Positions 24,351-33,374 of a DNA stretch of 64,000 nucleotides are shown in pieces; positions within the stretch are counted from its first letter, which is position 1; each line of letters begins with the position of its first letter. The notes below the pieces were generated by a model, which saw nothing but the letters and a program-made list of their open reading frames with translations, ran no database searches and had not been told where the DNA came from. The stretch is from Paractinoplanes toevensis (GTDB lineage Bacteria > Actinomycetota > Actinomycetes > Mycobacteriales > Micromonosporaceae): NCBI RefSeq assembly GCF_018332695.1, contig NZ_BOQN01000133.1, positions 51,917-115,916 of the forward strand, written 5' to 3'. A program made the translations under genes and the position numbers.

Positions 24351-25982
24351 TCAGGCCGATGCGCTCAGGTAACGCAGACGGGCCAGGCCGTCCATCGGTT
24401 GGACCCAGCCGGCCACCTTCTCGCGTACCGGAAGGTTGAAGTTGGGCTGACAGATGATCACCCAGGGCACATCCGTCGCGAGGATCGACTGGACCTGCGT
24501 CCACAACGCCTTGCGGGCCGCGTCGTCCACCGTCGTGTGCGACTTGGTGTAGATCTGCTCGATCTCCGGGTTGGAGTAGTTGGAGTAGTTCAGGGCGGCG
24601 CCCTTCACGAAGCTGGTGGCCAGCATGTACTCCACGTCGTTCACCCAGAGCTGGCCGGTGGTGATCTGCAGCGGGATGCTCTTCTTGGTGCGCCGCTCGC
24701 CGAGGGTGGCCGGGTCCAGCGGGGTCAGCTTCAGCGTGATCCCGGCCTTGGCCGCCTCGGCCTGCACCTGGATCGCGATCTTCTGCTGCTCGTCGTTGTT
24801 CGCCTCGAAGACCAGCTCCGAGGAGACCGCCGTCTTGCCGGACGCGGCCAGCGCTGCCTTCGCCTTGTCGAGGTCGTAGCCGAACGGGTAACCGGTCTCC
24901 GAGTAGCCCGGCATGTCCAGCGGCACCAGGCTCTTGGTGGGCCGGGCGTCGTTGTTGTAGACGTTCTTGATGATCTGCTCGTAGGGCACGGCGTAGGCCA
25001 GCGCCTTCCGCACGTTCACGTCGTCGAACGGCGCGTTGGTGACCGACATCTGGATGGCGACCTGGTTGTTGCTCGCCGCCGAGAGCACCTTGACGCCGTC
25101 CACCTTCTTCAGGTCCTGCAGGTCCTGACCGGTGATGCCGAGCGCCACGTCGATGTCGCCGGCCTGCAGTTGGAGGCGCTGGTTGGCGGCCGCCGGCACC
25201 ACCGAGATCCGGATGGTCGGCGTCTTCGCGCCGTCCGGCCCGGGGTAGCCGGTGTTGGCGCTCAGCTCGATCTCCTGGCCCTGGGTGGCCTTGCTGACGT
25301 TGAAGTAGCCACCGGTCGGCGCGTTCTTGGCGAACCATTCCTTGGCCCACGGGTCGGCGTCGGTGGCGTGCTTCTTGGCCTCGACCGAGTCGAAGACGTA
25401 CAGCGAGATGGCCTGGATCTGGCGGGTCAGGGCGCTCGGGAACTCCTGGTGGAACTCGACGGTGTAGTCGTCCTTGACCACCACCTGCTCCGCCTTGGTG
25501 AGGCCGATCGTGCGGTAGATGCCGGCGACGTTGGCCTGGGCAGCGAACGCGCGGTCCTTCGACCACTTCACGTCGGCGGCCTTCATCTCGTTGCCGCTCG
25601 CGAACTTCACGCCCTGGCGCAGCTTCAGCGTCCAGACCTTCTGCTCGCTGTCCGGCTCGAACGACTCGGCGAAGGTCGGCGTGATGTTCGCGGTGTCGAG
25701 GATCTGGCTGTCCCCGGCCGTCGTGACGCCGTAGTCGATCATGTATGGGTAGACGTTCTTGAACAGCATCAGCGCGGTCAGGTCGAAACCCACGAAGTCC
25801 TGGTCCCAGCTGGAGAGATAGCTGGAGACGGCGATCCGCAGGGTGCTCGCGGCCGGCCCGGCCGAGGCGCCGGACTTCGGGTCGGACTTGCTGCCGGCAG
25901 CGCACGCACCGGCCGTCATGAGGAGCGCCACGCTGCCACCGAGCTGGAGCAGGCCGCGACGGGAAATGTTTGGCGGAGCCAT
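24351..25982 (-). CDS. Family-5 substrate-binding lipoprotein with Tat-type signal
   Basis: A 543-residue solute-binding protein of the Dpp/Opp/nickel family, the first gene of the 13-gene operon. The N-terminus has a twin-arginine ISRRGLLQLGG and a lipobox ending TAGAC (Cys 27), so it should be exported folded and lipid-anchored. The mature part has the family opening (VWTLKLRQGVKF, ADPWAKEWFAKNAPTGGYF). The ligand cannot be read from sequence; family members bind peptides, nickel complexes, oligosaccharides and small amides. The ATG is fixed by AGGAGG 8 nt upstream. A longer reading to 26102 has no such signal. Confidence 0.92.
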   Translation of the reverse strand: MAPPNISRRGLLQLGGSVALLMTAGACAAGSKSDPKSGASAGPAASTLRIAVSSYLSSWDQDFVGFDLTALMLFKNVYPYMIDYGVTTAGDSQILDTANITPTFAESFEPDSEQKVWTLKLRQGVKFASGNEMKAADVKWSKDRAFAAQANVAGIYRTIGLTKAEQVVVKDDYTVEFHQEFPSALTRQIQAISLYVFDSVEAKKHATDADPWAKEWFAKNAPTGGYFNVSKATQGQEIELSANTGYPGPDGAKTPTIRISVVPAAANQRLQLQAGDIDVALGITGQDLQDLKKVDGVKVLSAASNNQVAIQMSVTNAPFDDVNVRKALAYAVPYEQIIKNVYNNDARPTKSLVPLDMPGYSETGYPFGYDLDKAKAALAASGKTAVSSELVFEANNDEQQKIAIQVQAEAAKAGITLKLTPLDPATLGERRTKKSIPLQITTGQLWVNDVEYMLATSFVKGAALNYSNYSNPEIEQIYTKSHTTVDDAARKALWTQVQSILATDVPWVIICQPNFNLPVREKVAGWVQPMDGLARLRYLSASA

Positions 25983-26059
25983 GGATGGTCCTCCTAGAGC
26001 CGAACGGCAACCGGCCCATCGAAAGGGCCATGAACGGAGTTCTACCGGATAACGTGAGA

Positions 26060-26086
26060 GTGAACAAGAGCTCGGCCGTTGTTCAC
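26060..26086. promoter_or_regulatory. Perfect inverted repeat upstream of the hyu operon, likely operator
   Basis: GTGAACAA-N11-TTGTTCAC has two perfect 8-bp arms whose centres are 19 bp apart. It lies 78-104 nt before the start of the binding-protein gene. The right arm also forms a tighter palindrome, TTGTT-CAC-AACAA (26079-26091). A dimeric regulator is the obvious ligand; the XRE-cupin protein at 9608-10216 is a candidate. Confidence 0.55.
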
Positions 26087-26148
26087 AACAAGACCTCAAC
26101 AATCCGTCCCACGCCTCATCCGAATAGCCGATGACCTGCGTAGAAAGA

Positions 26149-26189
26149 GTTCACACGCGTTCACACAGCCGATACCAGCCCTTGTTCAC
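26149..26189. promoter_or_regulatory. Further GTTCAC-type repeats upstream of the hyu operon
   Basis: GTTCACAC occurs twice at exactly 10-bp spacing (26149-26156 and 26159-26166), and TTGTTCAC recurs at 26182-26189. These share their core with the perfect inverted repeat at 26060-26086 and probably belong to the same control region. Confidence 0.45.
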
Positions 26190-26221
26190 GGTAGCCGCCC
26201 CCGGTCGCACCCCGGGCCGGT

Positions 26222-26425
26222 TCAGCCGCGCCGCTGCCTGAGCAGGTACAGCGCTCGGTCCACGGCCGGCGTGACCTCGGCCGGATCCGCCGCGGTGACG
26301 ATGACGCCATAGATCGTCCGGTGCGCGAGCAGGACGTCGTTCACCGAGATGTGGCCGCCCACCAGCCCGGCCCCGGCTCGACGATCGGCCCCGCCGTGGT
26401 CTTCGGCCTGCGCGCCGCTCGGCAC
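26222..26425 (-). CDS. Doubtful small ORF, hypothetical
   Basis: A 67-codon GTG-start reading. Its second half (GGHISVNDVLLAHRTIYG, then VIVTAADPAEVTPAV) has a protein-like composition, unlike the Arg/Pro-rich shadows common in this DNA. I do not recognise a family. It has no clear ribosome site and lies between a terminator-like hairpin and the operator cluster. It may be a real small protein or the end of a decayed gene. Confidence 0.25.
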   Translation of the reverse strand: MPSGAQAEDHGGADRRAGAGLVGGHISVNDVLLAHRTIYGVIVTAADPAEVTPAVDRALYLLRQRRG

Positions 26426-26451
26426 ATGGCCCGCTCCGCCGCCTGAATCGC

Positions 26452-26484
26452 CCCGCGCGGGAGGGCTCGACCTTCCCGCGCGGG
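26452..26484 (-). terminator. GC-rich hairpin after the carboxylesterase gene
   Basis: CCCGCGCGGGA pairs perfectly with TCCCGCGCGGG across an 11-nt loop, 35 nt after the carboxylesterase stop. There is no T-run, as is common for actinomycete terminators. It would end the rhamnoside operon. Confidence 0.55.
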
Positions 26485-26518
26485 CTGCACACCGTCTAAG
26501 GCATCCTAGGAACCTGGG

Positions 26519-28111
26519 CTATTTCCAATACCGCCTTTCCTCCCGGTCCGGGTCCTTGACGATCCTGCACTCGGCGTCGAGCCACATGGTGGCGCGGTCT
26601 TTGGTCGTGTAGGCGGGCCATCGCGGCACGTCCGGAGCGGTGGGCCGGCCGTGGCGGGCGAAGCCGGCCCACAGCGCGCTCATGTGCCGCGCGGTCGCCC
26701 GCTGCCCGGGCAACGCGCCGGCGCCGGTGTTGGCGAACTTGAGGTTGATGTCGGAGGCGTGCGGTGAGCCGAGCGGGAAGTTGGTGCCGGGCACGAGGGT
26801 CGGGTCGGGGTAGGCGAGCTGATACATGTACGCGGGCGCGGCCCGTTGCGCCGCCGTGGCCTCGGCGATCTTGATGGCGTCGCGCCAGATCGGCGAGGTG
26901 GTGATCGCGAAGTAGAGCTGCGCCGGGGTCGCGGCGGGCCGGGAGTGCCGGAAGGTCGCGATGATCCGATCGAGTTCGGCGCCCTGATAGGTGCTGCTCA
27001 GGTTGGTGCGCAGGCCGGCTTCGTCGATGTTGAAGATGTCGGGCGGCCCGAAGAGGCTGAAGAACACCGTCTCGTCGCGGCAGGTGCCGACCATCAGCGG
27101 TTTGCCGGCCGAGAACGACGCGGCGCCGTCGGCGAAGGGGTGCCGCGGAATGACGCGGCCGTCGACGAAGGCGCCGAAGCCGGGAAGCGGGCCGGGGTCG
27201 CCCCAGGGCGCGACGCCGTTCGCGGCTTCGGACTGCTGGATCTCCAGCAGCCGTGCGGCCGGGATCTCGTGCAGCCGGGGGATGTCCGCCCGGGTCAGGC
27301 CGAGCAGTTCGAGCGTGCGCTGGGCGCGGGCGGTGGCACCGTCGCGGGTGGGGAACCGCAGCGGGGCGGCGCTCTCGATCGACGCCTTGTGGAACAGCCG
27401 CGCCGCCGCCGGCATGGTGTAAATGGCCGCGGTCTTGGCGCCGCCGCCGCTCTCGCCCCAGACCATGATGTTGTCCGGGTCGCCGCCGAAGTTGTCGATG
27501 TTCTCGCTGGTCCAGCGCAGGGCGCCGAGGATGTCGAGCATTCCGGCGTTGGCGGCGTAGTCACCGTGGGCGAGGTCGCCCAGGAACAGATAGCCCAGCA
27601 GGCCGAGCCGGTGGTTGGACTCGACCACCACCACGTCGTAGAGCTGCGCGAGATGGGTGCCGTCCTGCCCGGTGGCCGAGCCGGAGCCGATCATGTAGCC
27701 GCCGCCGTGGTTGTAGAACATCACCGGCCGCCGCCGGCCGTCGGCGGCCGGGGTCCAGATGTTGAGGTACAGGCAGTCCTCGGAGGGAGCCGGCATGCGG
27801 CCCGTCCCCATTTCCCCGCCCGCGACCTGGAACGCCGGATTCGGAAAATCCACCGCATCGCGTACGCCGGACCAGCGGGCGGGCGGTTTCGGTGCCTGGA
27901 ACCGCAGCCGGCCGAGCGGCGGCGTGGCGTAGGGGACGCCGAGGAACTTGACGATGCCGTCCTCGCGCCGCCCGCGCACCCGGCCGTAGCGGGTCGCCGC
28001 CTCGTCGCTTCGCCGGCCGCCGTGCGCCTGGGCCGGCAACGGCAGGCTCATCGCGGCGGCCGCGGACAGCGAACCGCCGATCATCGTCCGGCGGGTCATC
28101 TTGGAACTCAC
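26519..28111 (-). CDS. Secreted type-B carboxylesterase
   Basis: A 530-residue esterase of the carboxylesterase/lipase type B family. SKMTRRTMIGGSLSAAAAM is a twin-arginine-like signal peptide ending near AQA. The mature part has FLGVPYATPPLGRLRF, SEDCLYLNIWTP, the oxyanion NHGGGYMIG, nucleophile WGESGGG, acidic CRDETVFF and His in GSPHASDI. It hydrolyses ester bonds outside the cell. As last gene of the GH78 operon it may remove acyl groups from rhamnosides or glycoside esters. The GTG start at 28111 has GGGAGG upstream and lies 22 nt after the rhamnosidase stop. Confidence 0.9.
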   Translation of the reverse strand: MSSKMTRRTMIGGSLSAAAAMSLPLPAQAHGGRRSDEAATRYGRVRGRREDGIVKFLGVPYATPPLGRLRFQAPKPPARWSGVRDAVDFPNPAFQVAGGEMGTGRMPAPSEDCLYLNIWTPAADGRRRPVMFYNHGGGYMIGSGSATGQDGTHLAQLYDVVVVESNHRLGLLGYLFLGDLAHGDYAANAGMLDILGALRWTSENIDNFGGDPDNIMVWGESGGGAKTAAIYTMPAAARLFHKASIESAAPLRFPTRDGATARAQRTLELLGLTRADIPRLHEIPAARLLEIQQSEAANGVAPWGDPGPLPGFGAFVDGRVIPRHPFADGAASFSAGKPLMVGTCRDETVFFSLFGPPDIFNIDEAGLRTNLSSTYQGAELDRIIATFRHSRPAATPAQLYFAITTSPIWRDAIKIAEATAAQRAAPAYMYQLAYPDPTLVPGTNFPLGSPHASDINLKFANTGAGALPGQRATARHMSALWAGFARHGRPTAPDVPRWPAYTTKDRATMWLDAECRIVKDPDREERRYWK

Positions 28112-28133
28112 GATCAGACCTCCCAGGGTCGGG

Positions 28134-31100
28134 TCAGGATCCGGTGCGCACAGTGAAGGAGTGCGACCCGGACGGGACGGCATACACGGCGTAGGCGCCG
28201 TCGATGCGCCGGAACGTCGCGCGGTTCGAGGCGGCCACGGCACGCTGGTCCGCGGCCGGCACCCACACCTCGGCCCGGGTATTGGCGGGAACGGTGACCG
28301 CCAGGGCGAAGCGGCCGTCCTTCTTCGTCCACGCCGAGCGGGCCCAGCCGGCCGGCGTCTCGTAGGAGCCGCCCGCCTTCGTCAGGTCACCCACCGGTTT
28401 GGGCTTGAAGACGAGCCGGTCGTACGCCAGGGAACCAGGCGCGGCCTGGATGCCGGCGATGCCGGCGTGGAACCACTCCTCGATCTGGGCCAGGATCATG
28501 TGGTTCTTGGAGTCGCCGCGGTTCCAGCGCTCGCCGATGGTGGTCATGCCGCCCGGATTGGCCGGCGTCGACTCCAGGAAGTAGCCGTAGCTGGGCTGGT
28601 CGTTCTGTTGCAGGACCGCCCACAGCACGTCGTCGCGGTCGCCGTTCATCAGCGCCCGGACGGTCGGGCCCATGCCGATGGTGCCGCCGCTGAGGTGCGG
28701 CCCGGCGCCGTTGGGGTGGAAGGCGTAGATCAGCTCGACCAGGGCGTCGAGGACCCCGCCCCGGCGGTCCGCCGGAACCAGACCGGCGTCGAGGGCGAGC
28801 GCCTGCGCGGCCTGGGTCGGCCCTTCCGGCCCGGCGTAGCGGCCCAGCTCCTCATCGAAGAACGCCTGGTTGAACGCCGCCCTGATCTGTTCGGCCAGCG
28901 CCGCGTAGCGGGTGGCGTCGGCGTGGTGGCCGGTCAGCGACGCGATCTTGGCCATCGACCGGATCGTCAGGTAGTAGCCCCAGGTTCCGGTGATGCGGCC
29001 GGAGACCGGTTCGGCGCTGACCCAGTCGGCCAGGGCCGCGTCGACGAAGTACCCGTCCACCACCTTCTGCCGCTGGAGATAGTCGACGAAGCGGGCGAGC
29101 CGGTCGTAGGACGCGGCCATGGTGGCGGTGTCGCCGTAGAGCTGATGCAGGATCGACGGGACCAGCACGATCGCGTTGCCCCAGTTGATCTCGTCACCGA
29201 AGCGGCCGGTGTAACCCCAGTCGTAAACCGGGGTCTTCAGCGCGACGCTGCCCGCCATCGGGGTGTCCGCCACGGACTGTCCCTCGACGAGGTGCCGCAT
29301 CGTCGTACGCATGAAGGCATTGAGTTGGAAGTCGCGGTGGATCGCGCCCATCGGCATCGTGTAGTCCGCCGGGTAGGACAGTTTCTCGCGCCCGGGGCAG
29401 TCGGTGAAGACGCTCATGATGTTCGCGGCGAACGAGTAGCGCGACATCGTGTGGACGCGGTTCACCCGGGCGTTCGACGACGTGAAGGTGCCGGCGATCG
29501 GGGTGTCGGCCTGCAGGCGTACGCCGGTGATCAGGTCCTTGGTGGGTTCGAAGCCCTCCGGAAGGCCGGTGACCTGCACCCACTGCATGCCGAAGTAGTT
29601 GAAGTTCGGGTGCCACGTCTCGCTGCGGCCACCCGCGGTGGTGTAGGTGTTGAACAGGTCGACGCCGCGGGATCCGCCGCCACCCATCAGGGATGCCTGG
29701 TTGACGGTGCCGTCCGGGTTGAGTGATTCGGCCGGGGCCACCTTCACCGTCGTGCCGGCCGGGAGGCGGTCGAGCTCGAGCCGGGGCCAGCCGACGATGT
29801 TCTGGCCAAAATCAAAGACCCACGTTCCGGGTACGGGGTTGGCGACCGAGACCGGCTTGAACTCCTCCTGCACGGTGACCGGCTCGGCGGTGCGGGCGAC
29901 GAGTTCGGTGGCCAGGTTCGGTGGCGGGGCGAAGCCGGCGTCGATCCAGCCGGTCGCCGTGCCGTCGCGGCGTTTCGCTGCGGCGCTGAGATCGGCCCCT
30001 GGAACGTTCCAGTCTGGCTGTTCGCGGCGGGCGTCGTAGTCGGAGCCGGAATACCAGGCGTCGGTGACCAGCGGACCCAGCGCGGTACGCCAGGACCGGT
30101 CGGTCACAATCGTCGCGGTGCTGCCGTCGCGGTACCGGATCTCCAGGCGGCCGATGAAGCGCGGCGTGACCGCGGCACCGGCGGAGGCGTCAATCGCGGC
30201 GATGTTGTTGCCCGAGCCGGTGACCTTCGCCCCGGCCGGGTGGTTCTCGGCCAGCGGCGGGGTGAAGGTGATGCTGCCGGTGGCGATCGCCGTGATGGTC
30301 CGCGATTCGAGCCGGTCTCCCCCGCCGCCGGTGTCGACGTTGACGGTGCCGCCGACGTGGTAACCGGTGCTGTCGCTGACCGCGACGGCGGTGCTGCCGG
30401 CCGGGGCGTCCGCGGTGAGATTGCCGTTGCCCTTGAGCTGGCTCTGCCACCAGGAGTACGGGGCGGTGCGCCCGACCGCGGGGTTGGTGACGCTGCGGCG
30501 CACGTAGGCGGGACCGTTGCCGAGCTCGACGCCGACGGCGTTGGCCCCGGGCCGCAGCGCGGAGGTGAGGTCGTAGGTGCGGTATTCGCTGGAGAGCTGG
30601 TAGTTGGAGTTGCCGGGGGCGAGGACCTCGTCGGTGATCTCCCGCCCGTTGAGGGTGGCGTGGTGCAGTCCGACGCCGGAGAGGTAGAGCCGGGCGTCGG
30701 CGACCGTCCGGTGCTTCGGCACCGCGAACTGGCGGGCGAAGATCGGCAACGGCTGGTTCTCGGTCCGATCGGGGTAGTCGATCCAGCGCGCCGTACCCCA
30801 ATCGGCCGGGTCGAGCAGTCCGATGCTCCACGTGGACGGAGCGGACCAGGCGGACTTCCTGCGGTGGGCGTCCCAGACCCGGACCCGCCAGGCGACGGTG
30901 TCCCGGGAGCCGAGCTCACGGCCGAACCGGACCTGCCGGCTCTGGCCCGAGACCTTGCCGGTGCGCCACAACAGGCGTCCGGCGTACAGGTCGGCGACGG
31001 TGGGTGCGGCCTGCACCTCGTACGCGGTCTGCCGGTCGGCGGCGCAGACGAGCCGCCGGCAGTCGCCGGTCTGGGTCATCTGCCAGGCGAGAGTGGGCCG

Positions 31101-31253
31101 GGTGTGGTCGAGGCCCAGCGGGGAGTCGTAGCGGCCGTCGACGCTGAGGCGCACCACCCGCACGGCGCCGGCGGATCCGGAGTGGGCACTGGCCGGCCCG
31201 GGGACTCCGAGGGTGAGCAGTAACGCTGTCGTCAGGATCGCGGGTCTTCTCAT
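28134..31253 (-). CDS. Secreted GH78 alpha-L-rhamnosidase
   Basis: A 1039-residue glycoside hydrolase with a Sec signal (MRRPAILTTALLLTLG, cut near ASA). The domain order is that of GH78: an N-terminal beta domain (RPTLAWQM), the Bac_rhamnosid_N part (ARLYLSGVGLHHATLNG), a rhamnosidase beta domain (WVFDFGQNIVGWPRLEL), the (alpha/alpha)6 catalytic barrel (FTDCPGREKLSYPADY, ERWNRGDSKNHM) and a C-terminal beta domain. An insert around residues 270-350 (APAGSTAVAVSDSTGY) splits the N-part. It releases terminal rhamnose from plant glycosides. The ATG at 31253 has GGAGG 7 nt upstream; a further ATG 10 codons earlier lacks this. Confidence 0.93.
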   Translation of the reverse strand: MRRPAILTTALLLTLGVPGPASAHSGSAGAVRVVRLSVDGRYDSPLGLDHTRPTLAWQMTQTGDCRRLVCAADRQTAYEVQAAPTVADLYAGRLLWRTGKVSGQSRQVRFGRELGSRDTVAWRVRVWDAHRRKSAWSAPSTWSIGLLDPADWGTARWIDYPDRTENQPLPIFARQFAVPKHRTVADARLYLSGVGLHHATLNGREITDEVLAPGNSNYQLSSEYRTYDLTSALRPGANAVGVELGNGPAYVRRSVTNPAVGRTAPYSWWQSQLKGNGNLTADAPAGSTAVAVSDSTGYHVGGTVNVDTGGGGDRLESRTITAIATGSITFTPPLAENHPAGAKVTGSGNNIAAIDASAGAAVTPRFIGRLEIRYRDGSTATIVTDRSWRTALGPLVTDAWYSGSDYDARREQPDWNVPGADLSAAAKRRDGTATGWIDAGFAPPPNLATELVARTAEPVTVQEEFKPVSVANPVPGTWVFDFGQNIVGWPRLELDRLPAGTTVKVAPAESLNPDGTVNQASLMGGGGSRGVDLFNTYTTAGGRSETWHPNFNYFGMQWVQVTGLPEGFEPTKDLITGVRLQADTPIAGTFTSSNARVNRVHTMSRYSFAANIMSVFTDCPGREKLSYPADYTMPMGAIHRDFQLNAFMRTTMRHLVEGQSVADTPMAGSVALKTPVYDWGYTGRFGDEINWGNAIVLVPSILHQLYGDTATMAASYDRLARFVDYLQRQKVVDGYFVDAALADWVSAEPVSGRITGTWGYYLTIRSMAKIASLTGHHADATRYAALAEQIRAAFNQAFFDEELGRYAGPEGPTQAAQALALDAGLVPADRRGGVLDALVELIYAFHPNGAGPHLSGGTIGMGPTVRALMNGDRDDVLWAVLQQNDQPSYGYFLESTPANPGGMTTIGERWNRGDSKNHMILAQIEEWFHAGIAGIQAAPGSLAYDRLVFKPKPVGDLTKAGGSYETPAGWARSAWTKKDGRFALAVTVPANTRAEVWVPAADQRAVAASNRATFRRIDGAYAVYAVPSGSHSFTVRTGS

Positions 31254-31290
31254 CGGGGTGCCTCCAGCGGGGAAGTCCGTCACGGATGGC

Positions 31291-32556
31291 CTATTCGCCC
31301 TTTTTGTATTCGGCGTCCATGTCCTTGAGGACCGCGTCCGCGGTGGCCTGGTTGCTGAAGACCTCCTGCAGGCCGCTGAGCATGGTCTGCTGCACCTTGG
31401 CGTTGGGCCACAGCTGGTCCATGAACGGCACCGTGCGGTTCTCCCGCACGAAGGTGGTCAACTCCGTCAGGCCCGGGTCCACGGTGGTGCCCGCGTCGGG
31501 GAGCGTCGGGAGACTGCCCTGCTTCTCGTTGAACAGCTTCATGCCCGCCGGCGACATCACGAACGTGATGAACTCGAGCGCCAGCTCCTTGTTCTTGGCC
31601 TTGGCGTTGACGCCGTAACCGGCGCCGGCCGCGGCCGGCATGAGGAAGGTGGCGGGGTCGTCGGTGGCCGGCAGCGCCGTCATCGTGAACTTGCCGCTGG
31701 GGTTCTTGCCCTTGAGCAGGCTGATGATCCAGTTGCCCTGCACGATGCCGAGGGTCCTGCCGGTCGCCGCCAGGGTCTGACTGGCCTCGTAACTGGTGCC
31801 CAGCGGGTTCTCTTGGAAGCAGCCGGCCTTGCTCATGTCCTGGTACTTGGCCATCGCCTGGGTCCACGCCGATCCGGCGAAGGTGGCCTGCCCGCCGGCC
31901 AGCTTGGTGTTGAAGTCGCGGTCCTGGCCGAAGACCACGGTCGCGGCCAGCCCGTAGAGGACCAGCTGGGTAACCCAGTTGTCCTGGATGCCCAGGGCGT
32001 AGGCGGGCGTGCCCTTGGCCGCGGCGTCCCGGCAGAAGGTGAGCAGCTGGCTCCAGGTCGTCGGCGCCTTCAGCCCGGACTTCGCGAGGGCGTCGTCGTT
32101 GTAGACCGCGCCGATGCCGTTGAGTCCGAACAGCGCGTTGTACGTCTTCCCGTCGTACTGGGCGACGCTCTTGAACGAATCGGGCAGCTTGGCCGCCCAC
32201 GGCTGGTCGGACAGGTCGAGCAGATAGCCGGGCTTGGCCAGCACGTACGTGGCGCCGGGGTTGCCGTTGCCGGGCCACACGGTCATCACGTCCGGCGCGG
32301 TTCCCGAGGAGAGCTGCGTACGGATCTGGGCCTGGTACTGGTCGGCGCCGCTGGTCGTAAAGTTGACCTTGACACCGGGGTTGGCCGCTTCGAACGCCTT
32401 GACGACGTCCTCGATGGAGCCCTGGTCGACCGAGGCGAGGGTGAGGGTCTTGTTGTCGCCGCCGGAATCCGAGTTGGCGTTGGTGCCGCTGCTGCACGCC
32501 GCGGTGAGCAGGACGGCGGCGAGCCCGACCGGGATACTTTTCTTCATGATTGTCAT
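31291..32556 (-). CDS. Sugar-binding lipoprotein of a carbohydrate ABC importer
   Basis: A 421-residue family-1 solute-binding protein. The signal peptide ends in the lipobox LTAAC (Cys 21). The mature protein has the typical opening (IEDVVKAFEAANPGVKV) and SGTAPDVMTVWPGN. It probably delivers rhamnose or rhamno-oligosaccharides released by the GH78 enzyme. It is placed after the two permease genes rather than before them, the reverse of the common order. The start at 32556 overlaps the upstream stop (ATGA); an in-frame ATG at 32547 is also possible. Confidence 0.92.
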   Translation of the reverse strand: MTIMKKSIPVGLAAVLLTAACSSGTNANSDSGGDNKTLTLASVDQGSIEDVVKAFEAANPGVKVNFTTSGADQYQAQIRTQLSSGTAPDVMTVWPGNGNPGATYVLAKPGYLLDLSDQPWAAKLPDSFKSVAQYDGKTYNALFGLNGIGAVYNDDALAKSGLKAPTTWSQLLTFCRDAAAKGTPAYALGIQDNWVTQLVLYGLAATVVFGQDRDFNTKLAGGQATFAGSAWTQAMAKYQDMSKAGCFQENPLGTSYEASQTLAATGRTLGIVQGNWIISLLKGKNPSGKFTMTALPATDDPATFLMPAAAGAGYGVNAKAKNKELALEFITFVMSPAGMKLFNEKQGSLPTLPDAGTTVDPGLTELTTFVRENRTVPFMDQLWPNAKVQQTMLSGLQEVFSNQATADAVLKDMDAEYKKGE

Positions 32557-33374
32557 CCTTTGAGTCCTCCGGCGAAGCCGTTGATGATGCTGCGCTGCAG
32601 TGCGAGATAGACCGCCAGAACCGGCACGATGCTGATCAGCAGGGCGGCGAAGATGAGGTTCCAGTCCGAGACGAACTGGCCGACGAAGCCGGCCACGGCG
32701 ACCGGCACGGTCTGCTGGTCGCTGCCGCTCAGATAGAGCAGCGGCGTGAAGAAGTCGTTCCAGACCGCGACGGCGTTGAGCACCAGAGCCGTGACGGTGA
32801 CCGGCTTGAGCATGGGCAGGACGATGTGGCGGAACGTCGCCAGCGGGCTCGCTCCGTCGATCGACGCGGCTTCCTCGAAGTCGCGAGGCAGGGCCCGCAG
32901 GAAACCGACGTACAGGAAGGTCGTGAACGGCACCTGCAGGCCGGCGTAGAACAGCACCAGCGACCAGACCGAACCGAGCAGTCCGAGGTCGCGGACCGTC
33001 TGGTAGAGCGGCAGCGACGCGAGCTGGAACGGCAGGATCAGGCCGAGCATGATCAGCAGGAATGTGCCGCGCGACCAGTGGGCCGTGCTTCTCGCCAGGG
33101 GATACGCGGCGAGCGCGGAGACGGCCAGCACGATGAGGACGCTGACGGTGGTCACCAGCACGCTGTTGATCAGCGCGCCGCCCAGGCCGGCCTCACGCCA
33201 CGCCCCGGTGAAGTTACCGAACGTGGGCGACGTGGTCGGCACGATCGGCGAGGACGTGTCCGACGGCGGCCGGATCGCCAGGTTGACCAGCACGTAGACC
33301 GGGAAGGCGAAGACGATGCCGACCGCGATCATCACCATCTCGAGGACGAAGGTGCGCTTCGTGTAACGGTTCAT
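32553..33374 (-). CDS. Carbohydrate ABC permease, MalG type
   Basis: A 273-residue permease with six predicted membrane spans. The EAA loop reads EEAASIDGASPLATFRHIV, followed by LPMLKPVTV. It starts 4 nt inside the MalF-type gene. No ATPase gene is present in this operon, so the importer probably uses a shared MsiK-like ATPase encoded elsewhere, as is usual for actinomycete sugar importers. Confidence 0.92.
   Translation of the reverse strand: MNRYTKRTFVLEMVMIAVGIVFAFPVYVLVNLAIRPPSDTSSPIVPTTSPTFGNFTGAWREAGLGGALINSVLVTTVSVLIVLAVSALAAYPLARSTAHWSRGTFLLIMLGLILPFQLASLPLYQTVRDLGLLGSVWSLVLFYAGLQVPFTTFLYVGFLRALPRDFEEAASIDGASPLATFRHIVLPMLKPVTVTALVLNAVAVWNDFFTPLLYLSGSDQQTVPVAVAGFVGQFVSDWNLIFAALLISIVPVLAVYLALQRSIINGFAGGLKG

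Larger units (their letters stand above)
25983..26518. other. 536-bp gap with operator cluster, a doubtful small ORF and a hairpin
   Basis: This stretch separates the hyu operon from the rhamnoside operon. From right to left it holds a GC-rich hairpin (26452-26484), a possible 67-codon reading (26222-26425) and a relatively AT-rich regulatory segment (26040-26190) with several GTTCAC-type repeats. I see no other gene. Confidence 0.6.

Noticed and set aside
28101..29726. 541-codon plus-strand reading opposite GH78
   Set aside because: Val/Gly/Arg/His-rich shadow with no motif; GH78 motifs are clear on the other strand.
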